Numbered from the stretch's first letter, positions 7,615 through 16,329 are shown. The stretch: 64,000 nucleotides of DNA from Cohnella sp. WQ 127256 (GCF_024519285.1 NZ_JAMZCY010000001.1:1240001-1304000); one strand, 5' to 3'. Notes: a model not told the origin generated them from the sequence alone. Program-made: numbers and translations.

Positions 7615-8457
7615 TTACTCACTTATTTTGCTCATGAGAAGTCGGATTTTCGTTTCCGTATCGGAACCAATCGAGGGCGTATACACACTGCATCTTAAAT
7701 CTGTTCGACCTTGTACCTGCAGGGTTGTAAGATCGAACAACATTTTACCTACTTTCGCATGTCTAAATTCAATAAACACTTCCGGTGCCGTGCTGACATC
7801 ACTCTCATTCCAGAACGCCCGAAAATCTTTGCTCCGCTCACTCATATCCTCAATAAATGCGCTGTACCAATTATCACTTACATATTGGCCATAATAGGAA
7901 CGAAACATAGCTAAAAACCCTTTCGCAAAGTCGCTCCAATTGACCGCCAGGGATTTCAGTTCTTTACGCGTAAATAGCAGCCAAATCATGTTCCGCTCTC
8001 CTTCCGGCAGCTTAGCAAAATCAAGAAATACGGCCGCTGCCGCTTGATTCCAACCCACAATATGACATCTACGATCTGACACAATGGTTGGGCAATCATG
8101 GAGCTCAATTAGAATACGATTCAACGCTGGACTTATCGTGGGTATTTTATCAACAAAAGTCGTTGGCGCTGGCTGCTCTAGGGCTAACATGAATAAATAC
8201 TGACGTTCATCTTCATTTAACTGTAAGGCAAAAGCGATACGGTCGAGCACTTGTACGGACATTTTGATTTCTCTGCCCTGCTCTAGCCACGTATACCAAG
8301 TCGTACTTACACCAGCAACTGTGGCAACTTCTTCTCTTCTCAAACCTGGGGTACGCCGTCGACTCCCACCGATTAATCCAACTTCATGAGGTTGTAATCG
8401 TGAACGATGAGCCGTTAGAAAATGAGATAGCTCCTGTAGCCGCTCCTTTGAGTTCAT
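7615..8457 (-). CDS. XRE-family regulator with MmyB-like ligand-binding domain
   Basis: 280-aa transcription regulator. Residues about 5-75 form a helix-turn-helix with the motif GSRRRTPGLRREEVATVAGV and STTWYTWLEQGRE, typical of the MmyB group; residues about 105-275 match the PAS-like MmyB ligand-binding domain (IVGWNQAAAAVF, the downstream FRSYYG segment, and a C-terminal TPSIGSDTETKIRLL). Members often sit beside, and control, a dehydrogenase or fatty-acid gene; ligands in some relatives are fatty acids. Here it is divergent from fabF with a perfect palindrome between, which fits control of fabF and itself. Confidence 0.85.
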   Translation of the reverse strand: MNSKERLQELSHFLTAHRSRLQPHEVGLIGGSRRRTPGLRREEVATVAGVSTTWYTWLEQGREIKMSVQVLDRIAFALQLNEDERQYLFMLALEQPAPTTFVDKIPTISPALNRILIELHDCPTIVSDRRCHIVGWNQAAAAVFLDFAKLPEGERNMIWLLFTRKELKSLAVNWSDFAKGFLAMFRSYYGQYVSDNWYSAFIEDMSERSKDFRAFWNESDVSTAPEVFIEFRHAKVGKMLFDLTTLQVQGRTDLRCSVYTPSIGSDTETKIRLLMSKISE

Positions 8458-8494
8458 ACCAAGTTCCCTCCTTAGCCTATTATCATAGCAATTA

Positions 8495-8508
8495 TTATAC
8501 TAGTATAA
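8495..8508. promoter_or_regulatory. Palindromic operator candidate between regulator and fabF
   Basis: TTATACTAGTATAA is a perfect 14-bp palindrome in the divergent intergenic region. Each half contains a -10-like TATACT, so a bound regulator could block both promoters. Confidence 0.45.
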
Positions 8509-8590
8509 ACGGTAACTTGTAATAGGATACAGCGTGTGACATTCTAAGTGCATATAGTCTGATCTATTCGATTGATGGAGGAAGATACTT

Positions 8591-9826
8591 ATGAAACGCG
8601 TTGTTATTACAGGTATGGGCGTTATTACGCCTATTGGAAATCGTGTGGATACGTTCTGGGGCAATTTGACAAAGGGGCAATCTGGCATTTCTAAAATAGA
8701 GCATTTCGACACCTCTGATTACAAAACCAACTTCGCTGGTGTTGTCAAAGAATTCGATGCCGAAGCTGAAGTCGGGCGTCGCGAGGTGCGTCGCATGGAT
8801 CGTTACTGCCAGTTCGCCGTTGCTGCGGCCAAACAAGCCATTGATGATGCTGGTCTAGTTATTGATGCTTCTAACGAGGAGCGTGTTGGCGTGTACATTG
8901 GTTCAGGTATCGGCGGTATTCAAACTATTTTAGACAACTATCGGACTTTGCTCTCCCGCGGGCCAAGTCGCGTCAGTCCGACTGTTGTACCGATGATGAT
9001 CGCTAATATGGCTGCGGCACAGGTCAGCATTCTCTATGGAGCCAAAGGGCCGTCCCTAGCACCTGTGACCGCCTGTGCGACCGGTAACAATGCGATCGGC
9101 GAAGCCTATAAGCTCATCCAACGCGGAGGCGCCGATGCCGTTATTGCTGGAGGTGCTGAAGCGACGGTCACCGACCTGGCGCTTGCAGGCTTCGGCAACG
9201 CAACCGCGTTGTCGACGCGCAATGATGCGCCGGAGCAGGCGAGTCGCCCATTCGATGAGCAGCGCGACGGGTTCGTCTCCGCCGAAGGGGCTGGTGTGCT
9301 CGTCCTGGAGTCGCTCGAGCATGCTGAGCGACGCGGGGCTCGCATCCATGCCGAGATCGTCGGCTATGGATCCACCTCGGACGCCTACCACATCGTGGCG
9401 ACCGATCCTGAAGGCTCGGGTGCCTATCGAGCCATGCGTGAAGCGCTGGTTGATGCGGGGATCGACGCGTCGGAGATCAGTACCATCAACGCTCACGCGA
9501 CGAGTACCGTCGCGGGTGATCTTTCTGAGACGCTGGCCATCAAGCGACTGCTTGGCCGTGGCGCGTACGATGTGCCGATCAGCGCAAACAAGTCGATGAT
9601 CGGCCACATGCTTGGCGCGGCTGGCGGAGTCGAAGCCGTCGCTTTGATCAAAACCTTACAGGACAGCCTCATCCCACCGACCATCAATCTGGACAATCCT
9701 GATCCACAATGTGATCTGGACTATGTACCGCATGTAGCGAGACGAGCGGAGCTGCAATATGGTTTATCAAGCTCATTTGGGTTTGGCGGGCACAATGCGG
9801 TGCTCATTTTGAAGAAATATGGATAA
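8591..9826 (+). CDS. fabF: Beta-ketoacyl-[acyl-carrier-protein] synthase II (FabF)
   Basis: 411-aa condensing enzyme that extends acyl-ACP with malonyl-ACP in fatty acid synthesis. The Cys-His-His triad is present: Cys162 in TACATGNN, His302 in NAHATST, His339 in GHMLGAAGG, with the Lys in NKSMIGH. Full length for FabF. The ATG has GGAGG upstream. The gene is richer in G+C than its flanks, particularly from about 9030 to 9640. It is not next to fabH, acpP or the window's fabZ, so it may be an accessory copy regulated by the divergent MmyB-type protein. Confidence 0.92.
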   Translation: MKRVVITGMGVITPIGNRVDTFWGNLTKGQSGISKIEHFDTSDYKTNFAGVVKEFDAEAEVGRREVRRMDRYCQFAVAAAKQAIDDAGLVIDASNEERVGVYIGSGIGGIQTILDNYRTLLSRGPSRVSPTVVPMMIANMAAAQVSILYGAKGPSLAPVTACATGNNAIGEAYKLIQRGGADAVIAGGAEATVTDLALAGFGNATALSTRNDAPEQASRPFDEQRDGFVSAEGAGVLVLESLEHAERRGARIHAEIVGYGSTSDAYHIVATDPEGSGAYRAMREALVDAGIDASEISTINAHATSTVAGDLSETLAIKRLLGRGAYDVPISANKSMIGHMLGAAGGVEAVALIKTLQDSLIPPTINLDNPDPQCDLDYVPHVARRAELQYGLSSSFGFGGHNAVLILKKYG

Positions 9827-9860
9827 CTACAAATAAACCTATCTCACAGCAAAAGAAGCA

Positions 9861-9898
9861 AGGGGTATTCTCCATCCAAAACGGACGAGAATACCCCT
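9861..9898 (+). terminator. Hairpin after fabF
   Basis: AGGGGTATTCTC and GAGAATACCCCT form a perfect 12-bp stem 35 bases past fabF. The following bases are only moderately T-rich (ATGATTTCTTTCC). Confidence 0.6.
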
Positions 9899-9940
9899 AT
9901 GATTTCTTTCCACGGCTTACTAGATTTAGTCATAAAAAAA

Positions 9941-9984
9941 CTACACCTCCAATTGTTAGATGGTGTCTAACAATTGGGGTGCAG
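9941..9984 (-). terminator. Terminator of the SRPBCC gene
   Basis: A stem of about 19 bp (CCAATTGTTAGA pairs with TCTAACAATTGG plus outer pairs) is followed on the minus strand by seven Ts at 9934-9940. It lies about 70 bases past the SRPBCC stop. Confidence 0.8.
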
Positions 9985-10053
9985 TTCAGGTGAAAAGGCG
10001 GTTTATTAAGCTACCGTTCCCCAATAGCGGAATGAGCAATATAACTTAAATTA

Positions 10054-10482
10054 TTAAAACTTACGTTTATGATAGGGTATACCATCGCCATCTTCACAAT
10101 AGGATTTGAGACTATAAAGGAACATAGCCCAGTTGTAGTTACAGGAGCGATAAAATGGCGTTACTTCTTTCCAGTTCGTATGACGCAAAGTAATAAAAGA
10201 CTTCCCGTTCTTCTCTTGAATATCAAAGGAAATAATCGTACCAATCCATTCTGGATCTGAATCTATACACTGCCAAACGACTTTTTTATTAGTGATCAAT
10301 TCCTCTATTCTCATCTTAGTTATGTCATTGCTGCCGAATCGAAATTCATTAATAAAGCCAATCTGATTATTAATAAGGAGTTCATTGGTCCATATTTCCG
10401 ACAGTCCCTCAGCGGTGGTTAAAGATTCATACACCCTCGACGCTGGAACATGTACGGTTTGCAAGTGCTCGATATTTGCCAT
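10054..10482 (-). CDS. SRPBCC/AHSA1-domain protein
   Basis: 142-aa START-like protein. The opening IEHLQTVHVPASRVYESLTT, TAEGLSEIWT, the KVVWQCID strand and a late FITLRHTNW followed by a long C-terminal helix are the usual order of the AHSA1 (activator of Hsp90 ATPase homolog) domain in bacteria. These small cytosolic proteins bind hydrophobic ligands, and specific roles are seldom known. Often they are paired with an ArsR regulator; none is adjacent here. The ATG follows a good AAGGAGT ribosome site, and a strong terminator follows the gene. Confidence 0.8.
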   Translation of the reverse strand: MANIEHLQTVHVPASRVYESLTTAEGLSEIWTNELLINNQIGFINEFRFGSNDITKMRIEELITNKKVVWQCIDSDPEWIGTIISFDIQEKNGKSFITLRHTNWKEVTPFYRSCNYNWAMFLYSLKSYCEDGDGIPYHKRKF

Positions 10483-10610
10483 GCCTTACTCCTTTCTAAC
10501 TGCAATAAATTTTGTTTGATGCTTATGATAACGTATTATGGTTAAAAAAGTTTCTTTTGGATTGCTATGCAGTCATTGCAATAATTATTTGTTCAACTAC
10601 AGTTCAAAGA

Positions 10611-10742
10611 TTACTCCGTAATTTCTATGATATTATTTTCAGGATCAAGAACAACGCTTTCATAATAACCATCGCCTGTTGTTCTTGGACCATTTAATAT
10701 TTGATAACTATCCTGTTTTAAGCGTTCAGTTAATTCATTTAC
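10611..10742 (-). pseudogene. VOC/glyoxalase-family C-terminal fragment
   Basis: 43 codons read [16 protein letters not shown], then [20 protein letters not shown] and NIIEITE with a stop. The [12 protein letters not shown]...DPENNIIEI pattern is the last beta-alpha-beta-beta-beta unit of VOC-superfamily proteins. An in-frame TAA precedes it, and the N-terminal half is missing. Confidence 0.65.
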
Positions 10743-10744
10743 TT

Positions 10745-10905
10745 AAATTGCGGCGATGCTACATCTTTGTGCTCATTCCAGAGCTTTTCAGGACCAGTTA
10801 TAAAATGATTCACAAGTAATAAATATTCAGGGCTATACTCGAATGCTAGCGACCAGCGTAGAAATGCAGCTGTTATGGCACGGAGCGGAATCGTCCACTG
10901 AAGAA
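10745..10905 (-). pseudogene. Unidentified coding remnant
   Basis: An open minus-strand frame reads QWTIPLRAITAAFLRWSLAF, EYSPEYLLLVNHFITGPEKL and WNEHKDVASPQF with convincing protein composition, but has neither start nor natural end. The family was not recognised. Confidence 0.35.
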
Positions 10906-10918
10906 GCAAAAGACAATG

Positions 10919-11644
10919 TCACCGTGTAAACTGCAACATATATATATCTAATGCCCTAACAATAGCAGCAACAGCCTGGGCGCGAGTGGAGCTTGCATTC
11001 GGAGCGAACTTATTATCTACGATTCCTCCGAGTAGTCCAAGCTTGCCTGATAAAGCTGCAGCGCCTCTTGCCCATGCCGGAATCGTTTCGTCGTCGGCAT
11101 ATCCGGTTGGCGCTAATTTATCTTTAACTAAACTCACCATCAAAATAATTAACTCCATCATCTCCGCATGAGTAATGTTGTCTTGCGGACGAAAAGTTCC
11201 ATCAGGATAACCGTTAATGATACCTAGCCTTACGGCTTTTGATATTGATTGCACGGCCCACGGCTCTATCTTGGATTTATCCTTAAATGGAAGCAGCGTC
11301 AAACTACTAACCATACTAACACCACCAAAATTATAAGCATCCATCAACATAACGGCAAACTCTGAACGGGTAACGAACTCATCTGGACGGAATGTCCCAT
11401 CTGGATAACCCTTGATGATCTTCTTATCGAAAGCATTCACGATATCCGCATTCGCCCAATGTTCGGCAATATCGGAGAATGACATGCTCTGATCGATTTC
11501 GATTGGACTTACTTCCGGATTGGGACTGATTGGTTTGATTGGTTGAGTAGCAAACATAGAGGGATGAGGCATGACTATAAAAATGGTTAGAATAAACAGC
11601 ATAATACGTGATACTTTCGGCTGGACAGAGCCCCATAGTTTCAA
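10919..11644 (-). CDS. S-layer-homology domain protein
   Basis: About 241 aa: a Sec signal peptide (hydrophobic stretch IMLFILTIFIVMP, residues about 13-25), a short Pro-rich linker, and three SLH repeats covering nearly the whole protein. Hallmarks are FSDIAEHWANADIV, then KGYPDGTFRPDEFVTRSEFA, NGYPDGTFRPQDNITHAEMM and a third repeat with FAPNASSTRAQAVAAIVR. SLH repeats bind pyruvylated secondary cell-wall polymer, so this protein should sit on the cell wall. TTG at 11644 was chosen because AGGAGG lies eight bases upstream. There is no catalytic domain. Confidence 0.88.
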   Translation of the reverse strand: MKLWGSVQPKVSRIMLFILTIFIVMPHPSMFATQPIKPISPNPEVSPIEIDQSMSFSDIAEHWANADIVNAFDKKIIKGYPDGTFRPDEFVTRSEFAVMLMDAYNFGGVSMVSSLTLLPFKDKSKIEPWAVQSISKAVRLGIINGYPDGTFRPQDNITHAEMMELIILMVSLVKDKLAPTGYADDETIPAWARGAAALSGKLGLLGGIVDNKFAPNASSTRAQAVAAIVRALDIYMLQFTR

Positions 11645-11771
11645 CAGACACACCTCCTCTTTCGTAAGAGTATATCACAAATATTTACAGCATTGTTTTA
11701 CAATCTAAGCTCTGTATAGTACCACTATTGTGCGTTTTGTCATGACACAAAAGCCGATACATAAAAACAAA

Positions 11772-11793
11772 GAAGCTTGATTTCTCAAGCTTC
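11772..11793 (-). terminator. Terminator of the YlmA-like gene
   Basis: GAAGCTTGA and TCAAGCTTC form the stem; on the minus strand TTTGTTTTTAT follows. It lies about 45 bases past the stop. Confidence 0.75.
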
Positions 11794-11839
11794 CGCGCGC
11801 TCAGTTATGTCCGCATTTTAGTTTTAATATAGCTTAATT

Positions 11840-12619
11840 TTAGAATACTAATGGTTTAAGCCAGGTACGTTCATTTCGATGCTCTACTTCCAATGGGGCA
11901 TCAAAAAAGCTGGATAATAATTCAGTGTTCATTAACTCTTGTGTGTCGCCTGCCTTAAAGATCTCGCCGTTTTTAATTAAGAGTGTTTTACGGAACACAG
12001 GCATAATTTCTTCAATATGATGCGTCACAAACAATAGCGTAGGTGCGTTATCTTGCTTAGCTATTTTCTCCACTATACTAAGGAGCAACTCACGGGCAAA
12101 AACGTCTAAGCCAGTACAAGGTTCATCTAAAATGAGTAACTCTGGAGAGGCCATTAATGCTCTTGCTATAAGTACCCGTTGACGTTCTCCCTGAGAAAAG
12201 GTGTCATATCTACGTTCTGTCAGTTTTTCGCATCCCAACAAGTTTAATAAATCATGTGCTTTTTCTAAATCCTCTTGTCCGGTATTGTCATATAATCCAA
12301 TTGTGGCGAACTTTCCGCTCAAAACTGTATTTAAAGCCGTTTCACTCCCATATAAGCGCTGTTGAAGTGATGAACTTACCCAACCAATCGACTTGCGAAG
12401 CTCCCTCAAATCAATTTCTCCAAATTTTTCCCCTAAAACAGTGACTTCCCCTATTGTTGGCCAAATGTACCCATTAATCATGTTCAAAAGTGTTGTCTTT
12501 CCAGAACCGTTTAACCCGACAATACACCAATGTTCACCTGAATGAACTTTCCAACTTACATTATTTAATATCTTAGATTTTTCACGAAGCCAGCTAACAT
12601 TCTCAACATTAATAATCAA
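11840..12619 (-). CDS. ABC transporter ATP-binding protein, YlmA-like
   Basis: 259-aa cytosolic ATPase. Walker A is GLNGSGKTT (about 35-43), the Q-loop region is WVSSSLQQRLYG, the ABC signature is FSQGERQRV (about 141-149), Walker B is LLILDEP and the switch His is in VTHHIEEI. Sequence layout and the absence of a neighbouring permease match the YlmA group of Bacillus, whose partner is unknown. It is a stand-alone gene ending at a terminator. A role as an orphan transporter ATPase is likely but unproven. Confidence 0.85.
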   Translation of the reverse strand: MIINVENVSWLREKSKILNNVSWKVHSGEHWCIVGLNGSGKTTLLNMINGYIWPTIGEVTVLGEKFGEIDLRELRKSIGWVSSSLQQRLYGSETALNTVLSGKFATIGLYDNTGQEDLEKAHDLLNLLGCEKLTERRYDTFSQGERQRVLIARALMASPELLILDEPCTGLDVFARELLLSIVEKIAKQDNAPTLLFVTHHIEEIMPVFRKTLLIKNGEIFKAGDTQELMNTELLSSFFDAPLEVEHRNERTWLKPLVF

Positions 12620-12762
12620 TTTTCTACTAATCCCTTTCTATGATTTTCGAATAAAGCCTTGAACGGGTAAATCTTAATCGTTAAATTTTACCATGTTTAT
12701 CCATTTATCACCACAATATATTCAGGTGAGGGATAGTTAGCTGAATCTGATCCAGGTACCCA

Positions 12763-12808
12763 TAAAAAAGACAGACTGCTCGAAAGATAATCCTTCCGGC
12801 AGTCCGTC
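12763..12808 (-). terminator. Terminator of ndk
   Basis: GACAGACTGC and GCAGTCCGTC pair with one G-T-type mismatch; the minus strand continues with TTTTTTATG. Suitable distance after the ndk stop. Confidence 0.75.
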
Positions 12809-12855
12809 CTATTTAATCCTAAAGCTAATCCGACCCTAATCATCATCCTCGAAGT

Positions 12856-13275
12856 TTACGCTCTAGGATTACTGCCGAAGAAAGCCTCAATCTCCCTCTC
12901 GACGCTATCCTGCGAGTCTGATCCATGAATAACGTTGAACTCGACAGACGTACCGTAATCTCCGCGAATCGTACCAGATGTGGCTTTCACCGGATTGGTC
13001 GCGCCGATCATGCTTCTTCCGATCTCCACTGCGTTTTCCGCTTCCCAGATCATCGCGAATACCGGACCGGATGTAATATAATCAACGAGTTCTTGAAAGA
13101 AAGGCTTGTCTCTGTGCGCACCATAGTGTTTCTCCGCATGAGCTTGATCCACATCTACCAGCTTGGCATCGACAAGGCGGAATCCCCTCTGTTCGAATCG
13201 TCTCACGATTTCGCCGACTAATCCTCTGCGCACTCCATCTGGTTTGATCATAATAAACGTCTTAGTTTTATCCAT
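12856..13275 (-). CDS. ndk: Nucleoside diphosphate kinase
   Basis: 139-aa cytosolic enzyme that transfers the gamma-phosphate between nucleoside triphosphates and diphosphates through a phospho-histidine. The N-terminal [18 protein letters not shown], the [15 protein letters not shown] nucleotide-binding loop and the active-site NVIHGSDS (His near 117) are all intact. Length is normal. The ATG is preceded by AAGGAGGA. In many Paenibacillaceae ndk is near aro or menaquinone genes; here it is alone. Confidence 0.96.
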   Translation of the reverse strand: MDKTKTFIMIKPDGVRRGLVGEIVRRFEQRGFRLVDAKLVDVDQAHAEKHYGAHRDKPFFQELVDYITSGPVFAMIWEAENAVEIGRSMIGATNPVKATSGTIRGDYGTSVEFNVIHGSDSQDSVEREIEAFFGSNPRA

Positions 13276-13440
13276 GGGTTTGTCTTCCTCCTTCGCGACT
13301 TTATCGTTAGTATACTCAGTTCCAGCCTATAGAAGTGTAACATTACTCACAACTCTTGTTACGAATATTCGACTTTTGCGATACTGGAAATTGACTAATA
13401 GTTTCAGGCAGTTAACTTCTCCAAAATAGCCAATATACTT

Positions 13441-13791
13441 TTATTTTGTTAATATCCATTTTTCTGGGTCCGGAGGTTTTGGTATCTGAACAATAGCTCT
13501 GTCAGCGCGAAACCAAGCAGTATGTTGAGCTCCATTTAATTCATACGTTATCTGATAATGATCACCGAAATCTTTAGCCCTTGAAGGCTTATTAAAAGGA
13601 GTCTGATTAGAACGGACTTTTTGAATAGTAACTATCGTCCCTTCAATTGATTGGATTTTATCTATTATTTCACTTTTATTCATCTTCACCTGATGTTTTC
13701 GTATTTGACCAAAGTATATAGCAATTCTAACTCCAGTAAAAATAATTAATATAAATAGAAAAATAGCAATTTTTCCGTATGTAGGAACCAT
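13441..13791 (-). CDS. Small membrane-anchored hypothetical protein
   Basis: 116 aa with one N-terminal hydrophobic helix (about 7-27, IAIFLFILIIFTGVRIAIYF) and a polar domain predicted to be outside or on the membrane surface. The domain alternates strands (TIVTIQKVRSN, YQITYELNGAQHTAWFRAD) like a small beta barrel. The ATG lacks a strong ribosome site (only AAGGAG further up). The family was not recognised, and nothing in the neighbourhood indicates its role. Confidence 0.6.
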   Translation of the reverse strand: MVPTYGKIAIFLFILIIFTGVRIAIYFGQIRKHQVKMNKSEIIDKIQSIEGTIVTIQKVRSNQTPFNKPSRAKDFGDHYQITYELNGAQHTAWFRADRAIVQIPKPPDPEKWILTK

Positions 13792-13882
13792 CTAAAAACT
13801 CCTTATCTCAATTTACTTTATAATACATAAGTAAATCCCTTTTGTAAGTTCCATATAATGTCTCTAATTATTAGCGATTGAG

Positions 13883-13971
13883 CATAACTGCCCGTTAGTT
13901 AAGAAAACGACAGCCATTATGAAGGCTGCCGTTCTTCGCGTTTATTGCACTAGCGTGTCCCGTTAGCTGAA
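13883..13971 (-). repeat. Direct-repeat/hairpin element B, probable methyltransferase terminator
   Basis: CTGCCCGTTAGTTAAG and TGTCCCGTTAGCTGAAT flank a hairpin with arms AACGACAGCC and GGCTGCCGTT. On the minus strand TTTTCTT follows the stem. It begins ten bases past the methyltransferase stop. Confidence 0.65.
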
Positions 13972-13980
13972 TAAAAATAA

Positions 13981-14601
13981 TCAATGAATTTTAGCAATTA
14001 TTATTTTTCTATACATTCCATTCATCATAACTGGTGAATCCTCTTCTACTTTTAAACTTTTATTATTTTTTGGAATTATATCTTCAAAACTTCGACCAAT
14101 ATCAGTTCCTAATACGCTAATAATTGGTCTTAAAAGCACTTTTGGTAACGAAAGCTTTTTATTTTTAGGAGCAAATTTATCAAAAATAATTATTTTTCCT
14201 TCGTGCTTTAAAACTCTCGAAATTTCTTGAAAACATTTATTAGCATCGGGTACAACTGAAAGTATTAGACTTGCTACTACATAGTCGAATAATTCGTCTT
14301 CAAAAACCATATTTTGAGCATCCATTTCTAAAAATTTAATCGTAGAATCCTTGAACTTTGTTTTTGCCTTTCCAAGCATATTAGGTGAATAATCAATTGC
14401 AGTTATATCTAAGTCAGAGTAATTAATTAACTCTAAATCAGCACCCGTTCCTACACCGACAAATAAGATTTTTTGTTCTCCACTAAATGGTATTGATTGG
14501 AGTATTTGTTTCCGGGCATTTAAGAAGATACCCGAATTAAAAAACTTATCATAAATTGGAGAAACGATTTTATATATAACTTTATTCCAAGAATTATTCA
14601 A
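13981..14601 (-). CDS. Class I SAM-dependent methyltransferase
   Basis: 206-aa protein with the Rossmann-like methyltransferase core: motif I KILFVGVGTGADLEL (about 44-58), motif II DITAIDYSPNML, the MDAQNMVFEDELFDYV segment, the post-motif CFQEISRVLKHEGKIIIFD, and a C-terminal helical tail. The closest recognisable group is the UbiE/Methyltransf_11-like small methyltransferases; the substrate cannot be told. The TTG start has GGGGAG nine bases upstream. AT-rich codon use differs from the G+C-rich genes nearby, suggesting later arrival. Confidence 0.82.
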   Translation of the reverse strand: MNNSWNKVIYKIVSPIYDKFFNSGIFLNARKQILQSIPFSGEQKILFVGVGTGADLELINYSDLDITAIDYSPNMLGKAKTKFKDSTIKFLEMDAQNMVFEDELFDYVVASLILSVVPDANKCFQEISRVLKHEGKIIIFDKFAPKNKKLSLPKVLLRPIISVLGTDIGRSFEDIIPKNNKSLKVEEDSPVMMNGMYRKIIIAKIH

Positions 14602-14678
14602 ACGCCTACACTCCCCAATTCAATCACATACCCCGATTTTTATCTTCCTTAAATATTTACCATAAATTTCTTGTGTTC

Positions 14679-14709
14679 TTATTGAACTATTCTGCCAGTT
14701 AGTTTAATT
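14679..14709. repeat. Half copy of the CCCGTTAGTT repeat
   Basis: ATTGAACTATTCTGCCAGTTAG overlaps the outer motif and internal spacer of elements A and C, just past the stop of the VOC gene. No hairpin is present. Confidence 0.4.
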
Positions 14710-14731
14710 GGGTGGTTTACTCTATAAGAAC

Positions 14732-15154
14732 TCATCTAACTCGTTTGGAAATTGGATGATCTTCATTCATTTCCAGCAAGTCCCACAGGTTTCCATACAA
14801 ATCCTTAAATACTGCAACCATTCCGTATGATTGTTCTTTGGGATCTCTAACGAATTCTATTCCCTTTGAGACCATTTCATTATAATCTCTCCAAAAGTCG
14901 TCGGTGTTTAGAAACAGAAATATCCGACCACCTGTTTGGTTGCCAATAAACTGCTCTTGTTCAGGTTTCGATGCTCTAGCAAGTAAAATTGTAGTACCGA
15001 CAGAGCCAGGAGGAGAAACCACTACCCATCTCTTATCTTGCTCTAGTTGATACGTATCTTCAAGTAATATGAAATTTAGCTTTTTTGTATAAAATTCTAT
15101 CGCTTCATCATATTCTTTTACAACCAAAGCGATGTGAACAATGGACTGATTCAT
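14732..15154 (-). CDS. VOC-family (glyoxalase/bleomycin-resistance fold) protein
   Basis: 140 aa. It opens IVHIALVVKEYDEAIEFYTKKL, the standard first beta-alpha unit with the metal-site His, then has GTTILLARAS, GGRIFLFLNTDDFWRDY and ends with AVFKDLYGNLWDLLE, in which the last Glu is the usual metal ligand. VOC proteins include dioxygenases, lyases and drug-binding proteins; the substrate is not apparent. The ATG is normal, but the ribosome site is weak. It is the last ordinary gene before the immunity-type array. Confidence 0.85.
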   Translation of the reverse strand: MNQSIVHIALVVKEYDEAIEFYTKKLNFILLEDTYQLEQDKRWVVVSPPGSVGTTILLARASKPEQEQFIGNQTGGRIFLFLNTDDFWRDYNEMVSKGIEFVRDPKEQSYGMVAVFKDLYGNLWDLLEMNEDHPISKRVR

Positions 15155-15280
15155 TTCTTAATCACCCAATTCAAGTATTTTTACATCACGCGACTGTATT
15201 AGTTGTTTGAAACTATCGTCTCTATTTGTATTTATTCACAGTGATTATGGGCATGTTCAGTTATTAAATTAATGTATTAA

Positions 15281-15811
15281 TCATAAAAAATTATAGTTAA
15301 TAATCGGTTCAATATTTTCAACATCTTCTTCACTTCTACGAAGAATATACATAGGAATTAATTCATTTCCTAGACTACCTGAATAAGTACATAGCGATAA
15401 AACAATTTTTTCACCGTCACCCTCTAAACAAATTGTAGGCCATTCTTTTTCAAGACACTCCGGCCATTTAAGTAATTCATTCCCTGGAATTATAGATAAT
15501 TTTTTGGTCTTATTTTTAATTTTGTAAGTTCCACTGACAATACATTCATTATAAATAATTGAGTTATTCTTTGCGTGAATATAATAGTGCCATGGCTTTA
15601 TTCCCCATGTAACTATCAATAACCCCTCTTCAAAACATTTATCAACCAGATCGGTTGTTGTAAATGATTCTACAAGATTGACTGCCCCGTCACCAACTTC
15701 ACTTCTGATAAATTCACTAAATAAATCAAGATCAACCATGAAGAAGCCTAAGTTCCCCAAGCTACCATAAAAAGAGACATTACTAAGTTCACTGTTTTTT
15801 TTTCGGATCAA
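15281..15811 (-). CDS. Hypothetical protein, possible immunity protein (start uncertain)
   Basis: Up to 176 aa. Visible features are MVDLDLFSEFIRSEVGDGAV, CFEEGLLIVTWGIKPWHYY and an acidic/aromatic C-terminus, a composition like small immunity proteins. The frame opens at TTG 15811, inside a run of nine Ts where it overlaps the preceding gene by 23 bases; ATG at 15739 is another possible start. Neither has a good ribosome site. It could instead be the 3' part of the upstream gene after a one-base slip in the homopolymer. The family was not recognised. Confidence 0.5.
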   Translation of the reverse strand: MIRKKNSELSNVSFYGSLGNLGFFMVDLDLFSEFIRSEVGDGAVNLVESFTTTDLVDKCFEEGLLIVTWGIKPWHYYIHAKNNSIIYNECIVSGTYKIKNKTKKLSIIPGNELLKWPECLEKEWPTICLEGDGEKIVLSLCTYSGSLGNELIPMYILRRSEEDVENIEPIINYNFL

Positions 15812-16329
15812 TAGAGGCTTGGAAAATCAGTATATACACAGTAATTGTTTCAATTTTTTGTTCATAGTCTGTTAAAATTGGTGGTGCTTCCGCTGATAAA
15901 AAATCTGGCTGAGATATCTCTTTACGAAAAATTTGAATACTTACATAATAATCCCCGAATAATTCTATGTTATCTCTTTGATAAAGATTTTTAGGGAGCA
16001 ATACACCATCAATAATAGCTGTTTGAATGGTTTTATTATCACTTTCCGTAAAATTATTCTCATGTGAATAATATAAAATATCATTTTCTGAAAAATTATA
16101 CGTTTTTATAATCTACATCTGCTATTTTTTTACCTAACACATCAGAGCCCAACAAAAGTTGTTTATTACTTCTCACTTCTTCAACAATAAGTTTAAATCT
16201 ACAAATATCATAATTACTCTGTTTTTCACTAAAAGGTATTTTAAGTTTGAAGTTTCTATTTTTCAAATATGCATCTTTTATTTGGTTGGAACAATAATCC
16301 TGTTCTAACCAAATCGTTGAATTTGTCAT
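15789..16329 (-). pseudogene. Frameshifted hypothetical protein of the immunity-type array
   Basis: Two overlapping frames together give about 180 aa of coherent protein. The first runs from ATG 16329 (after GGGGTGA) through FKLKIPFSEKQSNYDICRF to DVLGKKIADVDYK; there an A5 tract breaks the frame, and the second continues TYNFSENDILYYSHE, LLPKNLYQRDNIELFGDYYV and ends ITVYILIFQASIDPKKKQ. Removing one A restores one reading frame. This may be a true inactivating mutation or a sequencing error. The family was not recognised. Confidence 0.5.

Larger units (their letters stand above)
10483..10918. other. Interval of decayed genes
   Basis: Two short minus-strand coding remnants (10611-10742 and 10745-10905) in different frames occupy most of this stretch; the rest is AT-rich and featureless. 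Confidence 0.5.

Noticed and set aside
9056..9607. Open frames on both strands inside fabF
   Set aside because: Caused by high G+C in fabF; no family features, and FabF itself is intact.
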